64,000 nt of DNA from Glandiceps talaboti (taxonomy: Eukaryota > Hemichordata > Enteropneusta > Spengelidae). Under the pieces are notes generated by a model. The model was not told the DNA's origin, did not search any database, and saw only the letters and a program-made list of their open reading frames with translations. The stretch is from the NCBI RefSeq assembly GCF_964340395.1, contig NC_135549.1, positions 29,854,832 through 29,918,831 of the forward strand. The letters run 5' to 3'. Shown piece after piece: positions 22,764 to 37,650 of the stretch. The stretch's first letter is position 1; the number at the start of each line of letters is the position of its first letter. Position numbers and translations under genes: made by a program.

Positions 22764-23458
22764 GAATTTATTAATATTTTCCGATTCACAGTTACCATAA
22801 ATAAAAAATGTATATTGTACAATAATATTTTACTCATTCTTAGTTCGTTCAGTTCATCGTATGCATATCCGGCATTCTTTGCGATCCAAAGACGGAGTTT
22901 GAGTACATACCGGCCAAGACAGGCCGAGATATCCAACAACGTAAACATCGTGTTTAATTTGTTAAGCCACTACAAACCCTGCATTCATGTGACCTTTTTC
23001 GTGACTCCATGTGACCTTTTTCCTTCACAGTCGGATTTATGAATCACGACTACTGAAGTGATTCGTCCATGCAAAAAAACTTAGCACCGGAAGCGGAATA
23101 ATATATCCAGCTGGAAATCTCAGAATCGACTTCGGAAATGGCGCAATTTTGAAGTGAATGGCAGCTAATGATTTACAGTTGATGTCGAATTAAGATTGGG
23201 CATTTTTACAATAGTTACGGTAATTGAGGAATTCGGAATAATTTTGAGGTTTTCCTGTGCCTTTCAATACTTTGTGTGATGGACTATTCATATCTCCCTG
23301 TTGCAATGCAATATGTCGATTAGGTCAACTATCCTGTATAGTATGACAGAATGTTTAAATAAAGCTGTCATTCTCAAATTCTAAAAGAAAATAAGCAAAT
23401 TAAATTTATATATTTATATCAACAAGTATTAACAACAAGTATCAACATTACTTTGCAC

Positions 23459-23550
23459 CCTTCAATTGCATCATATACAGGGATATAGAGATTAACGAAA
23501 TTATCTAATTAAGATATTATTAATTAACTCGTTTCGTCGATCCCTGTATT
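23459..23550. repeat. Dispersed repeat copy 2 with inverted arms
   Basis: TTCAATTGCATCATATACAG…GAGATTAACGAAAT matches 22721-22763. The segment also folds back: CAGGGATA…AACGAAA at 23478 pairs with TTTCGTCGATCCCTG at 23536-23550. It looks like the end of a small palindromic element. Confidence 0.45.
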
Positions 23551-23636
23551 TTGATCACTTGACTGGACATAATCGATAATTAGTAGGAAGGATTGGGCCT
23601 CTTTGCTGAGCGAAACGTTTTGGCCAGAAACACTTT

Positions 23637-24624
<988 letters not shown>

Positions 24625-24678
24625 TATGTATGTATGTATGTATGTATGTATGTATGTATGTATGTATGTATGTGTCTG

Positions 24679-24709
<31 letters not shown>

Positions 24710-24714
24710 TTTGT
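24625..24714. repeat. (GTAT)n-(TTTA)n microsatellite
   Basis: About 12 GTAT units, a short spacer, then about 8 TTTA units. Confidence 0.95.
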
Positions 24715-24911
24715 TAGTTTTGTTTTCTTGAATATTTCTAAGTGTATAGACGTTGTATAAGTATATATCTGCCTCTCAGACGAGTACTTTGTTTCTCCCA
24801 ATGTAAATCCTATGTTTATCTGTCTACCATTCTTCTCCTTCCTTAATGGGTGAATTGCAAAAAAGAAGTCCCAGATCCTCAAGGGTGTGGCGTACATCCC
24901 TGAAATGAAAT

Positions 24912-24915
24912 GTCC

Positions 24916-24949
<34 letters not shown>

Positions 24950-24950
24950 A
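24912..24950. repeat. (CTGT)n microsatellite
   Basis: About nine CTGT units. Confidence 0.95.
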
Positions 24951-28080
<3,130 letters not shown>

Positions 28081-28653
28081 ATTCACAAATACCAATTGCC
28101 TTTCGAATAAGCCAAATTCACTTCCTTTTTTTCATAAGGGACGCGTCATTCAAACGCTAAAACATTTTGCCTAGTGTGTTAATACAGTATGTTTCTGACA
28201 GTTTCTGTTAAGGTTTGCTTCCCTTGCATTACTTAATACATAACTTAAATTTACATTATCAAATTACCACAAAAAGCTGAAATATCTGCATTAGGATGTA
28301 GTTTATATCTCCAAATTTCAGATATCGATGTCACCGTATATTTACTGTCTGGTTGCGAACCAGTTTGGTACAGAACTTTCATATTATTGTGACGCAAGAA
28401 CTGTGTATAAGTGACATTTAATATTGTTGATAGTATGGTCAAAATACCGTTCTGTATGCATAGGAAAGAGATTATGTTGTGTATGTTTTTGATTAGTGTA
28501 TGTACCGTGATTGATAGCATGGCGCCCTTCACCCTAAATGTAATCATATTCCATTACATAATATTAATGTACGTTGAGAAACATATGATCTATTTTATGG
28601 AATATTTTATACTTGTGATACATAATAACTGTAATGAGTGTTGAGCTTACAGT

Positions 28654-29000
28654 CCGTTTCGAGTTAGTGTTCACTTGCTCTGTTTGATATACAACCACGC
28701 AGATTCGATAAAAAAAACTGCACATGCCACACTTTAAGATAGCAAGATTGAATGATACACTATTTCTTGCTACATTTTAGCTGGATGAAATCAACTTACA
28801 TGCCACCATACAGACATCAAATGCAGATATCGAAACAATGGCACCCGCGTGTCTGCAGCTAGTTGCAATATGTTCAAATGGTTTATATTTCATTTGAAAA
28901 CAAAATGTAGCAAGGAAATCTTGCTATCTTAAAGTGTAGAATGTGTAGTTTCGTGTTGCGGTTGTATCAAACATAGCCAGGGAACACTAACATGAAACGG
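28654..29000. mobile_element. Foldback/MITE element, family 1 copy 1
   Basis: About 347 bp with long imperfect terminal inverted repeats (left about 28654-28783, right about 28905-29000). Outer arms start CCGTTTC; inner arms share GTTTGATA(TA)CAACC, CACTTTAAGATAGCAAGAT and TTGCTACATTTT. The inner arms and the core phrase CCACCATACAGACAT recur in the element at 53851-54247, so this is a dispersed family. TACAG on both outer sides may be a 5-bp target duplication. No coding capacity. Confidence 0.75.
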
Positions 29001-29600
29001 GTGGTACAGAAAGACATCGCCGACTCGTCGCAAGTGAAATCTTTTGATATAGCCACCATAAGTTATAAGTGTGTTAAGATTTATTCCTTAACTTGGGACC
29101 TTTATATTTAGCCCATTAAATAACATTAGCATCGCCACATATCACTAATATTAGAAAGTATGCCCTTTGGTGTTGGCAGTTTTACCTGGACATGCTCGAA
29201 TAATGCTATACTAATGTCAATATTAGCATTTCTGTTTGACAAGGAAATAATCAATCATTTTGACACGTCGAAGCATTCAAGAGTCGATGGGTATAGCGAA
29301 CCAAATATGAAGTGGAAACATCGTATGTTCATATAGATTGCATGTGAAAATCAACATCAACACTTAATGTCATCAAAGTTAAGTATTGATCGCGTGAAAG
29401 ACGTAAGTATAGATCTCCGATGCAGCTGTTTTTTCCTTCCTTGTTCACCAAGTTTAGGGTCTACCTTCTATATATATATATCCCAAAACATATGAATAAA
29501 ATATACGTGGAACAGTGTATTACGCTTACGTGTTTGATTTGCACGATAATATCTTGACACGCATAACGTGTACTTTTGTATATATGTGCAATTTTCAGTA
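29001..29600. other. Non-coding stretch, nothing recognised
   Basis: Unique AT-rich sequence. Confidence 0.5.
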
Positions 29601-29965
29601 ATCACGGTGACATTAAGCTTGTTACATCCCGTTTACTTATAATTGCACAATCACACCCTGTCACATCATAAACCATCATGGAGTTTAAGGTGACACAGGA
29701 CGCTTAGTGACAAAACATGTTCGATTTCCATACCACATCGAGTCCTACATGATAACGTTTAGTCGCGTAAATGTATGACTTTCAACATTATTGTAGATCA
29801 CATCCTGTCCAGCCGTAACGCTTGCTAGAGCAGTAAAGGTGTGAAATTCCATATCACGCGTAACGCCGCCTACTGAACTACCGCGGTGTTGTAATTTTTC
29901 ATTTTCCATAACATCCCGTTACGAAAAGTACTTAGTGACATTAAATTGTTTCGTTTTCCATTATT
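29600..29965. repeat. Possible degenerate tandem repeat, ~100-150 bp period
   Basis: Phrases such as CTTAGTGACA…TTTCCAT and ACATCCCGTT/ACATCCTGTC recur two to three times in the same order. Divergence is high and the period irregular, so the call is tentative. Confidence 0.3.
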
Positions 29966-30589
29966 AACGTCCAATTGCACATAATTCACAGTCATAGTGA
30001 TATTAATATATGTTGTTTTACCATAACCCCCCCCCCTCATCTGTCACATAACGTGTATCTATTTCAATATTCAATGATATGTATTTGTCGTTACTTCATA
30101 CAGGTACACAAAAAATCTGAATCGCAATGGACATATCAGAAGAGTCGTTTTAAAAAAATGAACAGCTGTTTCCTCCCTATTTGCATACTCCGTTCTGAGC
30201 ATAATATTCTGACTGTTGCTAACATTTTAGTTGACTTTCTTGTCACCCCCGCCCCCCCCCCTCACCACAGCAACCCATATCTCCTATACACACACGTACA
30301 CGTCCCCAAACAATGCCATAATATAGTCGTTTCATTACGTAGGAAATAACATGGATTTGTAACTTAATGCAATTTTAAGGTATATTTTATATGATTTAGT
30401 GATATATGAGATGGTCTCATGTGGAATAACCATTATAGCCGTGGGTTATATGAAATTTAATACCTTCATGCATGTATTCAGATTATTTTCCTGATTTTGT
30501 AATCTCGATGACGAATTCTACAAAATATAGAACAAGCATAGTACGGAATTCCATATACAATGAAATTAGTGGAGATCGTCGTCTGACGA

Positions 30590-30760
30590 AGAATCTTACC
30601 AAAGTTGCTACACTTTTATCTACTGGCTCAATAAAAATCTGCAAAGAACGCTAATTTTTATTGTATGGCTTAACAAAAATCTTACTAACGTTACACAGTA
30701 GTCTTTTTAATAACAATCTTATCAACATTGTTACATGTTCTTTGCACGAGCTATTATTAT
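30590..30760. repeat. Possible degenerate tandem repeat, ~60-80 bp period
   Basis: AATCTTACCAAAGTTGCTACA, AATCTTACTAACGTTACACA and AATCTTATCAACATTGTTACA recur in sequence with short AT-rich spacers. Confidence 0.4.
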
Positions 30761-33710
30761 CTTAACAGATTTTCACTAAGCAGATACATTGTAACAACGT
30801 ATATTATTTCAAATATGTCATGTCAGATGATAAAATGTAGCAATATTAGTAAGATATTCGCCCAAGTCAAACATTGATATGTTGCCATGTTAGCAATATT
30901 TGGATCAAGGCAGACGGTGATTTCTTTCTGCTCAGTCAGCCTCCATTGTAAACATGGCTGGAATAAACGAGTTAACTTTATCGTCAGGAACAAATTTCTC
31001 ATTTTCTGCATCATGGGTTTTTGAAGAAAGCCTTAAAGCACTGGAAGTTATTTAGACGTACGTTTGTAGGTGATAGATACCGGAACACCTAAAGCATATA
31101 CTTCTGCAATTATCTCACATGATACCGTAGATAATCACTACACAGACACGCTGAATCAGACACGTAATATCATATTTTGAAATTTTATAATACTCCGAAA
31201 ATATATAATATTAGGCAGGACCTAAGTCGTTTAAATCGCGATATGTCATTGGTGGTGTTAATTATGAATAATAATTACTTTTTAGTGACATCGGCTCCAA
31301 TATCTTTTTTCAATTGTGTCTAATAATAAGCCGAATACTGAAATTACACAGAAAATCGCTTAGATCGACATTTGACGTCACCTCCCGAAATTAAAGTCAG
31401 CGCAAAGTGATATTTTATATAAAAGCCTGAATGATGGAACTATACTTAAATCTCTATGATTGGACAGTATTGTCTTTTTTCCCTTCGAGTTATTAACATC
31501 CGGCTTTGATGTCTCTTATATTCAATTACATTATGTAACTAAATATAAAAAGTACGCCGATAGTATATTTAATAAAGATATATGCAGGTACGACCATGGG
31601 TTGAATGGCCTGTCGAGTAGTATTTTCAATGTAGTGTAATAGAATAAAGCCATTGTTGCTACGACGGTCTTTGACAGACTAAGTGTCCAGACAGCAAAAT
31701 GTGCTAATTTGATTGTAATTAGATCGGTTGATAAATCTAATGCAATATTCAGATTTAAGGATAATATTATTTTTGAGAATAAGCAGGAGGCTCTTAAATT
31801 TAAACGTGACGGGTGTATTATTGGATTGACCCGAAGAACATACAATGCATATCACAGACGTCGACGTCGACAGACACCCGTCGTAATATACACTTGCCAG
31901 ACAATGACATCTCTTATACGACTGCAATAAACTGTTAGTAGACGTGTTGCACCGATCGACGCAAATCAGTCAACAAACGTTGTCAGCTGTACACCGTGAT
32001 AATCACGTATCACTGATAAACGATATTGCCTTTGATGATCAAATAATCCAGGTTTGAAAGACCCCGTAAACGTATCATTTGTCCTGTTGCAGCAGACCAC
32101 TGGAGGGTCTAATAAAAACTGACCATTTTATTGAAGGTGTTCGTTGTATAAGGGGTTTTAAATGTCTATTGCAAGACGAAATCTATTAATTGCATACAGT
32201 ATAGGGGGTTTAAAGAATGTAGCAATGTACCTATCAATAACAGAAGTTGTCTCAATGCACACGTAACTAGAAATCTCGTTTTCGCCATAAAATAAGCTAC
32301 CCTCCAATCACGCGATTTCTTTTCACATAATTGAATAGATGGATATCGTGGGATTCGTCAGATGGGATCTAATGGGAAAAATCTAATGGGATCTAATGGG
32401 ATGGGGGAAAAAAACATTCTGTATATTTTGCTATATTTCTATTAGTACGTTCATAACATGCATTGTAATATATTTTTAATTTTAATCAATAAAAAAGATT
32501 CCTATTAAAGCGGTTAGTTTATCACGTATTCAAGGTTAATCAGACCTTTGGCAGTTTGTGACCAACATACGACAACAGATCACTGATCGATGGCTCGTTA
32601 TGACATGCTGACAGATTTACGCGAACGGTCAACACACAAAGTTTTAGGAGCTCACGAATTCTTTTTGACGTTTAGCGCGGGGAGTGGAGCCGCTGGCAGA
32701 ATTAATTAATAACTCATTAAAATGACGACTTGCCATGTTAACAAGGGCCAAAGTTCAAGTTGTTTTAACTTCGGAAAGTTCGTCGCTGCTATGATAGTGA
32801 GGGGTAATGACGTAAATCTTACGTTTATAGTAGTTGGACTTTACCTTCCCTAATATAAGTTGTGGTTAACGTGTGGTTAAGAACTAATGATCATTAATAT
32901 TCACTCTAGTTATTAAGGAATGGTGACATAGCGATCCATTTATCAAACTACAGGTGCAGTCAACAAAGCTGTCCTTGCACAAAGCTGTTCTAACGAAATT
33001 TGTCAGTGGGCTGGCAACCTTTTCGGTTGGTAGCGTGGGGGGAGCGAACAAAGAAGATTTGCGGTGGGGAAATCCTGATTTTGATCAAATGGGAGGGGAA
33101 ACATTGATTTGTGGGAGGAGGGGGCACATTGTGTACGTCAAAATGAATGGTTGATATACAGTGGAAAACACAACGTTTTCGTGGTGGGAAGTGAAAAAAT
33201 AATTCACAATATTGGGTTGGCAGTGGGCTGATGGGCAAGTTGAAACCCAGTGGAAGGGAGAGAGGGCACATATCCTTCACCACCAGTGGGTGGGCACACA
33301 TAGGAACTGCTAAACACCCTTTGCCCCCCCCCCCCCAGTTTTTAGGGAGATTCCATTAAAAACGTCATTTTGGGGTTGAAACAACATGTGATAATGAAAA
33401 CCACAAATCTGCCCGTTGACTGTACCTGAAACTGTCACTTTACTCTCGGCGATAAAATATATTTAGCCTATATGAACTGTAGCCATTACAGACTGGCTTT
33501 GTGTTATTTATGCATACTATTGAACGTGGTTCAACTATGTTATGTTTCATAGTGTGGGTGGGAGAGAGGGTTCTTTTAAATGTCAAAAAAGAATTGAGAT
33601 TTTTTCATAAATTTAAGGAATTTATGTAAATAGTTCCGAGAAATGATTCAGAGGTCATTTTAGGCATTGTCGTAATCTCAAAGCATCAATTAGTAGTCAT
33701 AATCTTCCTT
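30761..33710. other. Non-coding stretch with minor repeats
   Basis: Contains ATCTAATGGG short repeats at about 32366-32404, a G-rich strand-biased stretch at about 33030-33290, and poly-C at 33325-33338. A nuclear-receptor-like DR1 lies at 32745-32757. No supported gene. Confidence 0.45.
32745..32757 (+). promoter_or_regulatory. DR1-type nuclear receptor half-site pair (motif only)
   Basis: GGGCCA-A-AGTTCA fits the HNF4/COUP/RXR direct-repeat-1 pattern with one weak half-site. No nearby gene, so function is unproven. Confidence 0.2.
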
Positions 33711-33788
<78 letters not shown>

Positions 33789-33843
33789 CGAGTAGTACTG
33801 TATTAGTTGTAGTAGTAGTACTAGTAGTAGTAGTAGTAGTAGT

Positions 33844-33888
<45 letters not shown>

Positions 33889-34007
33889 CTGTATTAGTTG
33901 TAGTAGTAGTACTAGTAGTAGTAGTAGTACTGTAGTAGTAGTAGTAGTAGTAGTAGTTGTTGTTGTTGTTGTTGTTGCTGCTGTTGTTGCTGCTGTTGTT
34001 GTTGTTG
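33711..34007. repeat. (TAG)n-(TTG)n trinucleotide array with higher-order repeat
   Basis: GTA/TAG units over about 245 bp, followed by TTG/CTG units. A variant block beginning TACTGTATTAGTTG occurs twice about 90 bp apart, so part of the array was duplicated as a larger unit. Confidence 0.95.
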
Positions 34008-34732
34008 CAATGGTTATGGTAATGATGGTGGGAATGCTGTTTGTGATGTGTTTTCTGTTCCTTCTATTGTCTTTAAATACTTAACGATGATGTGATGATG
34101 TGATAATGATGGGGAGGAAGACAGTTATGGTGAGTGTGTGGTGGTAGTAGTGATGGCATATGATGAGGAGGAGAAGGGGAAGCAGCGACAGCATAAAGAG
34201 GGCGACGGTCGTGGTGAGGGGGGGGTGAGGGGAGGGGTGGTTAGGCTGTCTGTTGGGCTGCTGTTAGTGTCGTTGATTTCATAAGATTTGATGTTTGATG
34301 TCAATATGAATGGCATTCATTCACAAAGTACATGGACCATATGCATACAGTAACAGTCAAAAACAATATATTTGACGCCTTAAAATATTATTCACTCCAT
34401 CATAAAGTAAATCCCAACTACTCACTGCCATATTAAAAGATAATTCATCTGCAAATTACTCTAAATATATATTCTAATTTTACATATGAATGTCTAGCCT
34501 TCGAGTCCAAACTATAACACATCACTAGATGGCACATAGTTGACTATCGACCATTTATTTTACTTTGTGTTTACCGTAGATATTGCATTAACGGTGTCAT
34601 GTCTTCAGGTGTTCCCACGATCCCACGAATACCACGATCAATCATTACGAGTGCGTTCAACTTTAAGGCATCTCCTGCCCAGAAGACAGACAATGAGTAA
34701 ACGAAGGGGTAGTTGAGTTACACAGGTGCTAA
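34008..34732. other. Non-coding stretch, nothing recognised
   Basis: GATG-rich at the start, then unique AT-rich DNA. Confidence 0.5.
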
Positions 34733-35029
34733 GATTAAAGGGGTCATATGGATGAGGATGTGATATTTATTTTGGATTTTTAATTAACAATTTTATCACG
34801 GCATCCTACTACAAAAATCAATGTGAAACAACCGTATGTCGAGTCTTTAACGAATAATAACAAACTTTTTACACATGTTTAGCTCTTTGCAATGCAATGA
34901 CTTACAAACGCAGAATTGGTCAATGTTGTTTCACATTGATTTTTCAATTAGGAAGCGATGATAGAATTGTTTTATAAATTAAAAATCCAAAATAAATACC
35001 AAATCCTCATCCACATGACCACTTTAATC
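34733..35029. mobile_element. Foldback/MITE element with ~100-bp inverted arms
   Basis: The left arm 34733-34832 (GATTAAAGGGGTCATATGGA…CAATGTGAAACAAC) is matched by the reverse complement of 34925-35029 with high identity and small indels. A ~92-bp unique loop separates the arms. No coding capacity and no clear target duplication. It does not share sequence with the 28654/53851 family. Confidence 0.75.
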
Positions 35030-37467
35030 CGGCTTGCACAAACATACTGGTGTTACTGCAAAAATAGTTTGGAGTATATAGAAAGATTGTTCATCTTCGA
35101 CTCTGCAACAAATTTTGATACATTGTATCTCATTGGAAATAAATCATCACGATCTATAAATATCTGATTAGATATGGGGAATTAGAATGTTTTTGTGTTA
35201 TCAGTGTATGTACTTTGTTATGTAAATTATTAACAAAGTCATTGTGGGGGATGAAAACAACCGTTACATCCTGTAGTCTAATTGATAATATATGGCTACC
35301 GCACTTTTGTATAGTAATATGCGCTAGCAGAGTTCTGTATGTGTAAAATAATCCTGTTACGGGGAATTTCTTACATTCCATGAAAGTGCGCCTGATATCA
35401 CGATCAGGGTCAAACAGCTAAAATATTCCTTACACAGAACACAAGAATTAAAACAAATCGATATAGAATGCCAGATTGCCGTCTCAGTGTCAGGGGCAAA
35501 ATAACAGTAAATTTGACAAAACCCAAAGAATTTTAATTGAAGACATCGTACACACCAACCTGGGTTTTTTTTTTTACTTTGTTGTTACATAAACATAATC
35601 AGGTTAGGTCAAACGACTACATTCTTACATGTCCAACAACACAACACGTGTACGACCTTTGGTTTCCGAATTAGGACTATTCAATACACAACATATTTCG
35701 GAATACGGAATACATGCCCAGATCTTTAATACGGGAAATTAATATTTTCTCTTTTGTCGTTTATCTTTATCGGAGTCTAAATCCAAACAATAAGTCCATA
35801 AATCTATTATATGATACGGCTGAAGAGGAATTGAAAAGAAAGAACAATAAGCCAATCAACATTACTTCACTTTTTTCAAACCAGGCGATAAAGACGACGG
35901 GGTTTGTATCCTTCACGACGTAAGGGCAGAGATTTCCTGAAAATCCAATGTTTGTTAATGCGACATTTTTTTCACAATCAATCACCAGATTTTTAGTAGC
36001 GATATTGATATTGTTTCAAGACAACTAAGAACACAGTTCGTGAACGAACGCTCAAATTGTGTATTTGGTAAAGTTTGAAATGACATGCCGTGCGAAATTT
36101 GAGACAGCTGTTAGGTTTTATGAATTCGCCCGTAGCGTATCTGAAGCAAACTATCCAACTTGAAGTCTGAGGAATGTTATGTGCTGTGAAAGATACACCT
36201 GACTATTTGCCGTAACGACCTTGTGATTTATCACGAGGTCAAAGTTCACTAAATGATTGCCCGTTTACACACTATCAAATATCTTGGTCGTATATTCCCG
36301 CTCACCTGTAACAAACAACCATATTGAGACAAGACGAACTGCCATTAAGTTCAATTCCGAGTAGGGTTATAAATTTACTCGAATGAACTAATGAACTCTG
36401 CTGTTCCTTAGATGCTATTTTAGAACAAGACGTTAAAGGGGATCGTCCTTTCAGAATTATATTGCTCTATATACAGTGCCGGCATGATAACGTTCTATCC
36501 AACCTTTCTTTTTATAAATTGATGGTGATGATTCACTAAGATAACAGGTTCTCCTTTAAACCCAATGCGGTACTATAACTAGTCAAGCTTGATATTCAGT
36601 GCTTAAAAGATCATCTGATTTGAGATTGAACTGTAATAGCTTTGCCCTTTTTTCGCGAACAGTTGACGAGGATACTATAACTGTACTTGTCAGTGTTATC
36701 AGAGAGACGATAAGAAGGTCCATAGATGTAAGCTATTCTTAGTACAAAACAAAGATCACAAATGCCAGCAATCGTATTACTGTTTTAAGATTCATGTTTT
36801 GTATAATTATGTTGAAGATAAGAAGTTAACCTACTTTTATGACACTGTACTTTTACCCGTACTGATTTTGTATTTTAAGTAGTTGGGCCTAAGCAAGTAT
36901 TAAAGGAGGTATTAAAGTGGATATCACGCAGTCAAAACAGACCATTTGTCTATAAATTTACTGCAGTGTTCATTTCTTTTTGCAATATGTATCTCAATTA
37001 GTTAAGCAGTTTTGATATTTATGATAGCTAGATTAAAAGATGGAATGACTTTTTTCCATTTGCAATCATAGACCATTTTTTCACAATCAACAACAAATGA
37101 TTTAAAAGCAAAGAAAAAGAAGTGTCACCCAAAAGAATTTGCTTTGCTGACAATTTTTGTGGGGCTTGCAATGAGAGACCCCATAACATAATGCTATTCC
37201 AAATACACTTAACGCTAAAAAAAAAGTTGTTTGGTTCCGGTTCCTGACCCCACCTAGTTTTTCATGCAGACCCTAAACTTTTTGGTACGTTTTCGAGAAA
37301 AAAATAATAAAAACAACGGAAAGCATAACTACCTGAACTAGACACTCACATATGAAACAAATATATATTTACAAAAAATAAAATATAAAATCTACCTACC
37401 CACCTATTCTAAAATTGAGCGTAATCGGAACCACACGATTATTTTTGCTAGGCCTTACTGTGAATAG
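35030..37467. other. Non-coding stretch, nothing recognised
   Basis: Unique AT-rich sequence apart from one DR1-like site near 36236. Confidence 0.5.
36236..36248 (+). promoter_or_regulatory. Consensus DR1 nuclear receptor motif (motif only)
   Basis: AGGTCA-A-AGTTCA is an excellent direct-repeat-1 match (RXR/HNF4/COUP-type). The site is far from either recognised gene. Confidence 0.25.
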
Positions 37468-37650
37468 TATGTAAATTCCAACTTGCTACAGTGTGTAATA
37501 TGCAAAGAATATCACATTGGTATGTATTATATGCAAATTACATCATTATACAGTGTAGAATAAGTAAATAACTTCTCGTTACAGTGAATAAGCAAATTGT
37601 ATCTTGTTACAATGTATAGTATGCAAATTGTATCTTGTAACAATGTATAA
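37468..37650. repeat. 31-bp imperfect tandem array, 6 copies
   Basis: Six units, five of 31 bp and one of 28 bp, each opening TATG(C/T)AAA or a TAAG(C/T)AAA variant and ending near ACA(A/G)TGTATA. The last two copies are nearly identical and the first ones more diverged. Confidence 0.8.

Noticed and set aside
31709-31930. Plus-strand frame with a DKSNA phrase
   Set aside because: Briefly resembled the DKGN motif of Penelope-like reverse transcriptases, but the surrounding residues do not match and the downstream half is Arg-rich by composition.
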